Positions 24,517 to 31,319 of a stretch of DNA of 47,130 bases are shown here, in pieces. Made by a program: the position numbers and the translations under genes. Source of the DNA: a virus; the IMG/VR virus record IMGVR_UViG_3300046690_000084, positions 1 through 47,130 of that record; one strand, given 5' to 3'. Numbering within the stretch: position 1 is the stretch's first letter; each line of letters opens with the position of its first letter. Under the pieces are notes generated by a model. The model did no database searches. It saw only the letters and a list, made by a program, of their open reading frames with translations, and was not told the DNA's origin.

Positions 24517-25153
24517 CAAGGGAACTTGGGGGCCCCAAGGTCGAGCAGTGCAGCCGTAAGCTCGGCGGAGGCGGCGGCCCTTTAGTCCGCGATTTGCGAA
24601 TTCGCGCCACGATTTGGCCTAAAAAGGGTCCCGGTCGACCAAAGGGGACCCGTTGAAAGCCTATGCCCCCAATCCGCCAACCCATGCATGGTGCTAACCC
24701 ATTGATATCATTACATGCTCAACGGTTCATAGGACCGCTGGCCTAGGGGCTCGCATGGGGGCTATAGGTTGCATGGGCGCACACACGCGACCTAGGTTGC
24801 ATCGGTCGCCTATGGGCCTGAGGCTGGCCACCCACTACATCTAGGCCCTATCAGACTTCGGTCGGTTCGAGGCTGTTATGGTCGAAACCTCCGCTCAATC
24901 GACCTATGGCCCCCAATGGCCCCCAACGTCCCCGCAGGCTCTCACACACGCCTAGGCGCACCAATGTGCCCTCAGGTTGGCGCACGCTTCCCCGGGCTTC
25001 CTAAGGCTTCCTAGGGGCACATCGGCCGACCGGCCCGAGCTATGCAAACCTGGGTATCAGCCATGCATTCTTGTATGTTGCGGGAACATAGGGCGAGGGC
25101 GGATAAAGCTTCCAAGGGCGCAGATGTTGCGCCTAGGCACCAAAGGGAAACCA

Positions 25154-25531
25154 ATGACAACATTCGCCCTTCCAATCATCTGCCCCATGTCCGGCGACAC
25201 GGTAACGGCTGAGCAACTGCACGAACGCGCGGGTTTCCCGCAGGATCATGTTGGCGATCTGATCTTGGACAATCTCGACTATGACGCGGGCCTTTACGAT
25301 GACGCGGCGTTGTGTGCCGCAGTCTATGCATGGGCTAATCAGCAGCGCGGCGGCTATCACATTCGCTCTCACTACCACGACGACAAGCTGACATTGCGCG
25401 GCTATGCGGACAACTACACGCTTGCTCATGAGCAGGCCTATGCCGAATGGCAGAACAACGGCGCGGCCTATGTGGAAGTGGTGCGCGGCGATGAATTGAT
25501 CTGGTCTAGCAAGGACGGGTTTCGCGAATAA
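25154..25531 (+). CDS. Hypothetical protein, 125 aa, first gene of plus block
   Basis: Start ATG at 25154 has AAAGGGA upstream. Soluble and acidic, rich in Tyr, Asp and Ala (DNLDYDAGLYDDAALCAAVY). A segment RGGYHIRSHYHDDKLTLRGY is His-rich. No family recognised. As the first gene after the divergent region it may be expressed early. Confidence 0.65.
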   Translation: MTTFALPIICPMSGDTVTAEQLHERAGFPQDHVGDLILDNLDYDAGLYDDAALCAAVYAWANQQRGGYHIRSHYHDDKLTLRGYADNYTLAHEQAYAEWQNNGAAYVEVVRGDELIWSSKDGFRE

Positions 25532-25618
25532 CCCTTGTTTCATAGTCTCTACGGCCCGCAGCGCAAGCTTACGGGCCTTAGGGCGTTAGGAGACCAACCG
25601 AACAAAGGGAATTCGACC

Positions 25619-25849
25619 ATGATCCGCATGCATGCATCTTCCAAGGCTATCGTTCGCAACGGCGCAATCAACTATCTGCCCATGATCACCTTGCGCGCTG
25701 ACAAGGGCCGCATGGTGGGTTGCAAGGTGCCTCAAGGTGCTGCGCAAGAGTTTCGCACGTTCACGACGTCAGACGCTGCACGCGAGGCCGCACGGGCTAT
25801 TGCCGTTCGATGCGCGGCGGACTTCCCGGGCATCTTGATCGCGGCCTAA
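25619..25849 (+). CDS. Hypothetical protein, 76 aa
   Basis: ATG at 25619 with AAAGGGA upstream. Basic N-terminus, then a strand-rich middle (YLPMITLRADKGRMVGCKV) and an Ala-rich helix (DAAREAARAIAVRCAAD). Its stop codon lies in a 35-base sequence that recurs after the next gene. Confidence 0.6.
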   Translation: MIRMHASSKAIVRNGAINYLPMITLRADKGRMVGCKVPQGAAQEFRTFTTSDAAREAARAIAVRCAADFPGILIAA

Positions 25850-25880
25850 CGCCTTCGCTTTGTCCTAATAGCTTCCAACT
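25846..25880 (+). repeat. 35-base intergenic repeat, copy 1
   Basis: Identical over 35 bases to 26064-26098. Each copy begins at the stop codon of a small gene and ends in CTAATAGCTTCCAACT, just upstream of the next ribosome site. A related CTAATA-CTTCC element precedes the RNA polymerase gene (31207-31217). Confidence 0.85.
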
Positions 25881-25899
25881 CGCAAAAGGCTGCCACACA

Positions 25900-26067
25900 A
25901 TGAAATATCAAATCGTTTGGAATTTCGACAGCGATGCCGAAACACCTGAAGAAGCCGCCCGGGACGCTTGGGAAACCTTGCGTCGCGCCGACAGCACGGC
26001 ATGCGTCTTTGAGGTGACGGACACTGAAACAGGCGCAACGGTAACCGTCGATTTAATGGTCTTCTAA
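25900..26067 (+). CDS. Hypothetical protein, 55 aa
   Basis: Small acidic alpha/beta protein (MKYQIVWNFDSDAETPEEAA). It lies between the two copies of the 35-base repeat, so gene and repeat may have duplicated together. No ribosome site is obvious; AAAAGG is 13 bases upstream. Confidence 0.55.
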   Translation: MKYQIVWNFDSDAETPEEAARDAWETLRRADSTACVFEVTDTETGATVTVDLMVF

Positions 26068-26098
26068 CGCCTTCGCTTTGTCCTAATAGCTTCCAACT
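26064..26098 (+). repeat. 35-base intergenic repeat, copy 2
   Basis: Second exact copy of 25846-25880. It is followed directly by GTCTAAAGACTTCC, a variant of the TGTCAAAAGACTTCCCC element found near attP and the RNA polymerase gene. Confidence 0.85.
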
Positions 26099-26127
26099 GT
26101 CTAAAGACTTCCACAAAGGAAAAACCT

Positions 26128-27537
26128 GTGTTCCAGATTGTAAACGTGACTGACGCTTGCGCTGTGTGGCCTGACAGCGATGGCAAGCCCCATATGTTCG
26201 CCACGGGCAAAGAGGCGGCGGACTATTGCGCTTCCCAAAACCGATATTTCAACTGGATGGGGGCTCCTAAGCTACAGCCCCGTCGCGTCGCTGATGACGG
26301 TTCATGGCAAACGCGAGAACGCGGGCGGTTTGCTGACGGTTCATATCAGGCATTGCCGTGGGCAACCTTGTCTTGGTTTGATCGTACGGAAACCGCGCTC
26401 CACTTCGCGCACGTCTCGACTGAGGACGAGGCCAAGATTGCTTACACTGAGGATGCCGTCAAAGGTCAAGCCGATAGGCAAACGCGCATCAAGCCCGGCA
26501 AATACCTTGCGCGCTTCTACGCTGATGTATTGAGCACTGAGGACATTGCGCGCCTCAGCGCTGAGTTCAGCAAGACGTATGAGGACAACACACTCGCCTT
26601 TGCGACTACGGCTGATGACTGGGAACGTGTCTACACTGATGGGCCGTCATCATGCATGTCGAAAAGCGAACGCCACTATGACAGCCACGTGCATCCTGTG
26701 CGCGTCTACGCTGGCCCCGATTTGCAGTTGGCATACTTAGAGCGTGATGGTGGCATCACAGCTCGCGCAATCGTTTGGCCCGCGAAGAAAGTCTACTCGC
26801 GTATTTACGGGGATGCCGTCCGGCTTGCGGGGATGCTAGAGGACGCGGGTTTTCAAGATGGCGATTTGGACGGTGCACGTATCGTCCGGCTGATGCACAA
26901 AGGTGCTTATGTCATGCCATATGTTGATCACTGCGATGGCGCGCGGGATGACGGAAAATACCTTGTTCTAGGGGATGGCAGCATTTCCTGCGAGCAAACC
27001 AATGGCCTTAGTGATGACGGGCGACGCTGCGAATGCTGCGAGAGCTTCACTTCGGAAGATGACGGCCGTTGTGATCAGGACGGTAATTTCTACTGTGATG
27101 ACTGCTATTCTGATCGCTACACCTATTGCGAATACTATGAGGAGGATCAGCCGAGCGATGGTTTCTGCGAGGTGATCGTCAGCATCCGCAATGGCCGCGA
27201 GGTGACGCAATGGTGGAGCGAGAGAGCAATCTATAACCACGCTTTCACTTGTGCGTCTAACGACAAGCTCTACAGCGACGACATGGCCGTGACGATGGCT
27301 AATGGTGATCAATGGTCAACCGTAGCTTTCGAGGACAACGGCGCAACCTGTGAAGCCACGGACGAATGCTATCCCGCTGACGAAATTGTGCAGCTAGAGG
27401 ACGGCACGTGCTGGAGCAAAGATCACTTCGCGGAACATGGCGTAGAGATTGACGGGAAGCTTTACGACAAGGCAGACGCTCCAGAAGCGGACGATGATAG
27501 CGCGACCGATGCCGCCAGCACTGAGGAAACCATCTAA
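26128..27537 (+). CDS. Large Cys-rich hypothetical protein, 469 aa
   Basis: GTG start with AAAGGAAAA upstream. Residues ~300-340 hold a Cys cluster: RRCECCESF, then GRCDQDGNFYCDDCYSDR and YCEYYEED. The spacing of CxxC-like pairs suggests a zinc-ribbon or similar metal site. More Cys follow near residues 410-430 (ATCEATDECYP). The rest is acidic alpha/beta with many Trp and Tyr. No enzyme motif seen. It ends TAATG, overlapping the metallopeptidase start by one base, so the two are probably co-translated and may work together. Confidence 0.65.
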   Translation: MFQIVNVTDACAVWPDSDGKPHMFATGKEAADYCASQNRYFNWMGAPKLQPRRVADDGSWQTRERGRFADGSYQALPWATLSWFDRTETALHFAHVSTEDEAKIAYTEDAVKGQADRQTRIKPGKYLARFYADVLSTEDIARLSAEFSKTYEDNTLAFATTADDWERVYTDGPSSCMSKSERHYDSHVHPVRVYAGPDLQLAYLERDGGITARAIVWPAKKVYSRIYGDAVRLAGMLEDAGFQDGDLDGARIVRLMHKGAYVMPYVDHCDGARDDGKYLVLGDGSISCEQTNGLSDDGRRCECCESFTSEDDGRCDQDGNFYCDDCYSDRYTYCEYYEEDQPSDGFCEVIVSIRNGREVTQWWSERAIYNHAFTCASNDKLYSDDMAVTMANGDQWSTVAFEDNGATCEATDECYPADEIVQLEDGTCWSKDHFAEHGVEIDGKLYDKADAPEADDDSATDAASTEETI

Positions 27538-28472
27538 TGACGCGCACAACAGCAACCGCCCCTGAGGCGGAACTAATCACCATGCTTTCCCAGCGCCGTC
27601 CGGCATGGTCCAAGACAGAGCGTAGCTTCATTCGGAAACACTTGATGCCCCTAGGTGTCACTAAGGACGCCTTTGGCAACCTGTACAAACGGATTGGTGA
27701 CGCTCCAATCCTTTGGTCCTGCCACACTGATACCGTGCATCGAACCGGAGGTACGCAAACGCTATCCATCGTCAATGACGTTGTGCGCGTCGCTGATAAG
27801 CAATCCAACTGCCTAGGCGCGGACGATACCGCAGGTATGTGGCTGATGATGGAAATGATCCGCGCCGACAAGCCGGGTCTGTACATCTTCCACCGTGCGG
27901 AGGAGATAGGAGGCCAAGGGTCCGAACATATCGCGCAAAACTTCGCGACCGATTTGGAGTTGATCCAATACGCGATTGCGTTCGATAGGAGAGGCACTGG
28001 TTCGATTATCACCCATCAAGCGGGCGGACGTTGTTGCTCTGACATCTTCGCCACAAGCCTCTCTAAAGCGCTTGGGATGGGCCATGTTGCGGACGATGGA
28101 GGGAGCTTCACCGATACCGCCAACTACACACATTTGATTGGCGAATGCACCAATGTGTCGGTTGGCTATGAGCGGGAGCATTCTCGCGAGGAGCGTCTTG
28201 ACCTTGCGTATCTGCGGAGACTGAGGGGCGCACTGTTAGCGTTCGATTGGACGCTGTTGAAAAGCGCACGTTCCCCGGGAGAGATTGAAGACGATTTAGC
28301 GTTCATTTGGGCTGATGACGACAACGCCCCTCGTTACAGCAAACGCTCCCTTATTGGGTTGATCAAAGATCACCCGGAGGAAATTGCGGATTGGCTAGAG
28401 CAACACGGGCTCACGGCAGAAGAGATTGAGCACGCGATTTATGAGCGCGGCGGCGTCATCAGGAAACACTGA
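27537..28472 (+). CDS. M20/M42-type zinc metallopeptidase, 311 aa
   Basis: All metal-site elements of the co-catalytic zinc exopeptidase clan are visible: His63-x-Asp65 (SCHTDTVH), Asp96-Asp97 (GADDTAG), the catalytic pair Glu122-Glu123 (HRAEEIGGQGSE), Asp150 (AFDRRG) and His215 (SVGYEREHSREE). These enzymes remove amino acids or acyl groups from small peptides. The family's dimerisation insert is missing or short, which fits a compact phage form. The C-terminal ~80 residues are helical and acidic, like a substrate or partner domain. Translationally coupled to the Cys-rich gene before it. Target unknown. Confidence 0.8.
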   Translation: MTRTTATAPEAELITMLSQRRPAWSKTERSFIRKHLMPLGVTKDAFGNLYKRIGDAPILWSCHTDTVHRTGGTQTLSIVNDVVRVADKQSNCLGADDTAGMWLMMEMIRADKPGLYIFHRAEEIGGQGSEHIAQNFATDLELIQYAIAFDRRGTGSIITHQAGGRCCSDIFATSLSKALGMGHVADDGGSFTDTANYTHLIGECTNVSVGYEREHSREERLDLAYLRRLRGALLAFDWTLLKSARSPGEIEDDLAFIWADDDNAPRYSKRSLIGLIKDHPEEIADWLEQHGLTAEEIEHAIYERGGVIRKH

Positions 28473-28474
28473 CA

Positions 28475-28570
28475 ATGATTAATGAGACATGGCACGCGGC
28501 TTTCCTGATCGCCCTATGGCTCGCAGGGATGGCCTATGGCGCTGGCGCAATCGCAAGGTTGCTCGCATGA
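28475..28570 (+). CDS. Tiny membrane protein, 31 aa
   Basis: A single hydrophobic span (AFLIALWLAGMAYGAGAIA) after a short polar start. ATGA overlap with the following 27-aa gene indicates a translated pair. Function unknown. Confidence 0.45.
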   Translation: MINETWHAAFLIALWLAGMAYGAGAIARLLA

Positions 28571-28650
28571 TCACAGAACGCCTTTGCCACTTGGCGATGC
28601 TTCTAATCATCGCGCTGTTGCTTCTACTGCTTTCGCTATTCGTGCATTGA
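28567..28650 (+). CDS. Tiny membrane protein, 27 aa
   Basis: Starts MITERLCHLAM then runs as an almost pure Leu/Ile helix (LLIIALLLLLLSLFV). Overlaps the 31-aa gene by 4 bases. Such paired mini-membrane proteins could be toxins or membrane modulators; not known. Confidence 0.45.
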   Translation: MITERLCHLAMLLIIALLLLLLSLFVH

Positions 28651-28731
28651 CGCGCGACACATTCGAGACCTTACGGCGCGCGGTGAAAGCCTACGCGCCT
28701 TGAGGCATTGGGGAATACAGAAAGGGACGTA

Positions 28732-28926
28732 ATGACTACCGTTGCTCAATACGCGCTAGAGGCACAGCAAGCGGGGTTCCGCATTGACGAAGATGCGGAG
28801 GGCTTGCTTTGGATTATCACTCCCGCGCGCCCGCGTAGGCCCTCACAGCGCCTAGGCTCTTACACTAATCGAGACCGTGCTTGGATGGCTGCGGCGTCTA
28901 CCGCGCGTCGGCAATTCACGACATAG
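28732..28926 (+). CDS. Hypothetical protein, 64 aa
   Basis: ATG at 28732 with AAAGGGA upstream. N-terminal helix, then DAEGLLWIITPARPRRPSQR and a basic helical C-terminus. The basic Pro-Arg centre might bind nucleic acid. No family recognised. Confidence 0.6.
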   Translation: MTTVAQYALEAQQAGFRIDEDAEGLLWIITPARPRRPSQRLGSYTNRDRAWMAAASTARRQFTT

Positions 28927-29085
28927 GGCATATGCCGCAGTAAAAATACGGAACACAAAATCAGTGCCCAACTGTGCGCCAATCACACTTGTGCCTGATT
29001 TGGGTTAGTGCTTTAGAGCAAAACAGTTCCGGCGCACACGCGGCACACTGCCAGTTTAAGGCCCCGGGGAAGGCATTATGGGACT
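28927..29085 (+). other. Intergenic leader with inverted repeat
   Basis: No gene. An inverted repeat AAATCAG (28958-28964) and CTGATTT (28995-29001) encloses 30 bases with TGTGC motifs. This may be an operator for the accessory region. Confidence 0.35.
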
Positions 29086-29388
29086 ATGCGACCTATCATC
29101 ACCATTGACGCTACCGGCTTCCTAACCTCGACCATTATCGACAACGAAGACGCTTCTCCGAACATCGCAGTAGGTACACGTTTTACCTTTCACAGACCTT
29201 ACGAAACCCCTTGGGGCGAGGTGCCAACGGGAATTATTGCAACGGTGATCGAAACGCATGATGCGACTGGCGAGCTTGACCTGGAGGTCGAGGAGAAGGT
29301 ACCAGCGTTGTTCATGTGGCACGGGTTGCTAATCATGCTCCCATTTATGTCAGAAGACTTGAGTGCTTGCCTGAGGCTCATAAGTTGA
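29086..29388 (+). CDS. Hypothetical protein, 100 aa
   Basis: Beta-rich protein (MRPIITIDATGFLTSTII; GTRFTFHRPYETPWGEVPTG; GELDLEVEEKVPALF), consistent with a small barrel. No catalytic motif. The ribosome site is weak (AAGG about 13 bases upstream). Its stop lies inside the TTGACA box of the next promoter. Confidence 0.6.
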   Translation: MRPIITIDATGFLTSTIIDNEDASPNIAVGTRFTFHRPYETPWGEVPTGIIATVIETHDATGELDLEVEEKVPALFMWHGLLIMLPFMSEDLSACLRLIS

Positions 29389-29415
29389 CAACAGAATTCC
29401 CGGGGAGCATATAGT
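29385..29415 (+). promoter_or_regulatory. Sigma70-like promoter for the winged-helix gene
   Basis: TTGACA (29385-29390, full consensus) and TATAGT (29410-29415) are 19 bases apart, slightly longer than the usual 17. Transcription would start about 20-25 bases before the ATG at 29446. Confidence 0.55.
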
Positions 29416-29423
29416 TCCCCGGG
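29399..29423 (+). promoter_or_regulatory. 8-bp perfect inverted repeat over the -10 box (operator or terminator)
   Basis: CCCGGGGA (29399-29406) and TCCCCGGG (29416-29423) enclose the TATAGT box. A dimeric winged-helix protein binding here would block the promoter, so autoregulation by the next gene is attractive. The same hairpin with TTT after it could instead terminate the upstream transcript. Confidence 0.55.
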
Positions 29424-29445
29424 TTTCATCTAAGGAACAGTACCA

Positions 29446-29829
29446 ATGCCCGCGCATCAGTCATTTAAGCCAACTCTTTCGGACGAGGAACGCGCAGCCG
29501 CTCGCGCGTTACGCCTTGCGCTTGAACCATTTTATACCATGCGTCCCAACGTGCCCCTTAGCTACCTGCGCACGTTCCTACTCATTGCCGAGGAGGAGGG
29601 CCTAGGCGTCAACGAATACGCAGGCATTGGCGACATCGCGCCTAGCGTCATGACGCGCAACATTCTCGACATCGGCTCGCTCAATCGACACAAAGAGGAA
29701 GGCCTTTCGTTGGTCTCCAACGAGCGCGACCCGTTCGACCTTCGCAAACATAACGTCAAGGTCACGCCCAAGGGCCGCACGCTCGTGCGCCAGTGGGTCA
29801 CTGTACTGCGCTCTTACTGCAAGGGCTGA
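29446..29829 (+). CDS. MarR-like winged-helix regulator, 127 aa
   Basis: The middle reads PLSYLRTFLLIAEEEGLGVN then IGDIAPSVMTRNILDIGSLN, a helix-turn-helix. The wing DPFDLRKHNVKVTPKGRTLVRQW closes with the beta-hairpin and helix of MarR-type proteins. Length is typical. It sits just upstream of the integrase, so it is the best candidate for a lysogeny or integration regulator; no cI-like repressor is seen in the window. An operator-like inverted repeat covers its own promoter. Confidence 0.75.
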   Translation: MPAHQSFKPTLSDEERAAARALRLALEPFYTMRPNVPLSYLRTFLLIAEEEGLGVNEYAGIGDIAPSVMTRNILDIGSLNRHKEEGLSLVSNERDPFDLRKHNVKVTPKGRTLVRQWVTVLRSYCKG

Positions 29830-29831
29830 TC

Positions 29832-29933
29832 ATGTCTTCAGGCACGTTCCAAATCTACCTGCTGCTGATTATTGGGTTCACGATAGCTGCAGGCCTCGGC
29901 GCTCTTTACAACTGGTGGCTAGGAAGGGATTAG
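29832..29933 (+). CDS. Tiny membrane protein, 33 aa
   Basis: Single span (IYLLLIIGFTIAAGLGALY) and a short basic tail (WWLGRD). It lies between the regulator and integrase genes; its last codons provide the GGAAGGG ribosome site of the integrase. Function unknown. Confidence 0.45.
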   Translation: MSSGTFQIYLLLIIGFTIAAGLGALYNWWLGRD

Positions 29934-29937
29934 CGTT

Positions 29938-31062
29938 ATGGCATTTGCAGAACGCGACAGCCGCACGAAGAAGCACACGGGCCGATGGGCCGTAGACTTC
30001 TGGTGGCGCGTTAAGGGTCAACCTGAGAAGCGTATGCGCCGTGCGTTCGACAGCAAGGCCGAGGCCGAGGCTGCAGAGACCTACGCGCGTGCGACCGGCC
30101 TATGGCCCCAACAGTCGGCCGAGGAAGCCAAGGGCCCCTCGTTCAAAGAGGCAGCCGAGGACATGCGAGCCAAGCATGACGTCTGGCTTGAGGGCAGGGA
30201 CGTCAGCGGGCAGCGTAGGCTCGACTGGGTGATTGAGCACATTGGGCATCTGCCGGTTGCCCATGTGAGCACCGAAGACCTAGACGGGCTTGTGGCGTCC
30301 CTGCGCAAGCGCAAGGTGGTCAACAGGCGCAACGATACGGGCAAGCTCAGGGGCCGCACCATCAACGGCTACCTGACCATGGCTAGCGCCGTCCTGACGT
30401 GGGCCGCGTCGCGCCCGAAGGTCTATGGGGACTTCAGGGTGCCCGAGGTGCCGTGGGCACAGATCATCGAAACCCGCATCTACTTTATGACCATGGACCA
30501 GCAAGCGCTCCTCGTGCGCCATTACCTGGAGCAGGGCTGGCCTGAGGAAGCGCTGATCGTTCGGACCCTCTGTGCCAGCGGCATGCGCTGGTCGGAACTC
30601 GCGGGGCTGGAGCCTCACATGATCACCTTCAGCAAGGCGGGAAATGGGACCGAGGTGGGTTGGATCAAGCTGGATCGGACCAAGACAAATCATCCCAGAG
30701 ACATCCCTATTATGCCTGCGCTGGCGCGAGAGGTGAGAGCACTAATCGGGAACGATTGGAGACCAAACTACAGCCGCTCGCGCACTAGGTTCGACGTCGC
30801 ACGTAAGTTGCTTGGGTTGCCACCGTCCCTCACGCTCTATGGGGCACGTCACGCGGCTGCGACCTACCTGACCAAGCAAGGCATGCCACCGGCAAATATC
30901 CAATCATTCATGGGACATAAGAGCTACAAGACGACCGAGAAGTACGTCCACGTCGAGAGCGAGAACCTCGTCCAAGCTGTCGAATTTCTCACCCCAACGC
31001 TTGGGGGCGAGAGCCAAATTCCCAACAGCAGCGAAGTGGTTGCTTTCAAGAAAGCCTTATAG
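29938..31062 (+). CDS. int: Tyrosine integrase, 374 aa
   Basis: Site-specific recombinase of the lambda-Int class. Catalytic residues can be placed: Arg217 (SGMRWSELAGL), a beta-hairpin Lys (DRTKTNHPRDIP), Arg304 in YGARHAAATYL (the usual first His of HxxR is Tyr here), His327 (MGHKSYKTT) and nucleophile Tyr336 (EKYVHV). The N-terminal ~60 residues form an arm-binding-like domain (AVDFWWRVKGQPEKRMRRAF), followed by a SAM-like core-binding domain. It recombines attP with a host site. The 5' half of a tRNA-Cys lies 20 bases downstream, the usual location of attP. Confidence 0.92.
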   Translation: MAFAERDSRTKKHTGRWAVDFWWRVKGQPEKRMRRAFDSKAEAEAAETYARATGLWPQQSAEEAKGPSFKEAAEDMRAKHDVWLEGRDVSGQRRLDWVIEHIGHLPVAHVSTEDLDGLVASLRKRKVVNRRNDTGKLRGRTINGYLTMASAVLTWAASRPKVYGDFRVPEVPWAQIIETRIYFMTMDQQALLVRHYLEQGWPEEALIVRTLCASGMRWSELAGLEPHMITFSKAGNGTEVGWIKLDRTKTNHPRDIPIMPALAREVRALIGNDWRPNYSRSRTRFDVARKLLGLPPSLTLYGARHAAATYLTKQGMPPANIQSFMGHKSYKTTEKYVHVESENLVQAVEFLTPTLGGESQIPNSSEVVAFKKAL

Positions 31063-31070
31063 TACAGGCT
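31035..31070 (+). promoter_or_regulatory. Possible promoter before the tRNA fragment
   Basis: TATAGT at 31058-31063 overlaps the integrase stop, about 20 bases before the tRNA start. Upstream text (GTGGTT near 31036) is only a weak -35. After integration it could drive the restored tRNA. Confidence 0.3.
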
Positions 31071-31081
31071 CTTGCCAATGG

Positions 31082-31126
31082 GGCCACGTGGCGGAGTGGT
31101 TACGCGCCGGTCTGCAAAACCGCTGT
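31082..31126 (+). other. 5' half of a tRNA-Cys; candidate attP core
   Basis: GGCCACG-TG-GCGGAGTGGTTACGC reads as acceptor 5' strand and D-arm. CCGGT-CTGCAAA-ACCG gives an anticodon stem with GCA anticodon (Cys). Similarity stops in the variable region: the T-arm and 3' acceptor strand are missing, replaced by a TGTCAAAAGACTTCCCC repeat. A partial tRNA next to an integrase is the hallmark of attP. Unlike most cases it keeps the 5' rather than the 3' part. Confidence 0.7.
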
Positions 31127-31140
31127 CAAAAGACTTCCCC
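31124..31140 (+). repeat. 17-base repeat, copy adjoining the tRNA fragment
   Basis: TGTCAAAAGACTTCCCC, identical to 31222-31238. Variants occur at 26097-26110 and 33871-33885. It begins where tRNA similarity ends, so it may be an arm-type integrase or excision-factor site, or a copy of the transcription element near the RNA polymerase gene. Confidence 0.6.
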
Positions 31141-31176
31141 TTGTAAATCTAATTCCAGTAACTACACAGCACATCC

Positions 31177-31200
31177 GGGCTCGCTACGGCGGGCCCTTTT
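31177..31200 (+). terminator. Rho-independent terminator after integrase/attP
   Basis: GGGCTCGC (31177-31184) pairs with GCGGGCCC (31189-31196) around a TACG loop, with one G-U pair, followed by TTTT. It separates integrase transcription from the RNA polymerase gene. Confidence 0.8.
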
Positions 31201-31205
31201 GCGGC

Positions 31206-31301
31206 CCTAATACCTTCCACGTGTCAAAAGACTTCCCCAGCATAACTTATGTCGCCCGATCAAAGGGTTACCGGCTAAGCCGGGGGACGTTTAGCCAAGA
31301 C
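31206..31301 (+). promoter_or_regulatory. Upstream regulatory cassette of the RNA polymerase gene
   Basis: Contains CTAATACCTTCC, TGTCAAAAGACTTCCCC (31222-31238) and, 55 bases after the TGTC start, a 25-base element (31277-31301; core GGGGGACGTTTAGCC). The same two end elements with the same 55-base spacing recur after the gene at 33871-33950, while the middle differs. GGCTAA (31274-31279) and TTAGCC (31291-31296) form an inverted repeat in this copy. Promoter or processing site for host or phage polymerase is the likely role. Confidence 0.55.
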
Positions 31302-31319
31302 AAAAGGAACTGTTCCCCG

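Larger units (their letters stand above)
24165..25153. other. ~1 kb non-coding divergent region (promoters, operators or origin)
   Basis: No convincing gene on either strand. It separates the minus-strand virion block from the plus-strand block. Its left part holds an AT-rich core (TATAATAATAG at 24233-24243) flanked by repeats, the middle has iteron-like GATGGAACC copies, and the right half is dense in CCTAGG. This is the natural place for divergent promoters, repressor operators or a replication origin. I see no consensus -35 at the right distance for the TATAAT. Confidence 0.7.

Noticed and set aside
24392-24685. 97-aa open frame on the minus strand in the non-coding region
   Set aside because: Low-complexity Pro/Gly/Ser text with no ribosome site; it arises from the GATGGAACC repeats and GC-rich sequence.
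31001-31210. Frame with text GHVAEWLRAGLQNR
   Set aside because: This is the typical false translation of a tRNA gene 5' half. It supports the tRNA-Cys fragment, not a protein.
31221-31319. 33-residue N-terminal extension of the RNA polymerase
   Set aside because: It runs through the repeat cassette, and the ATG at 31320 has a proper ribosome site.
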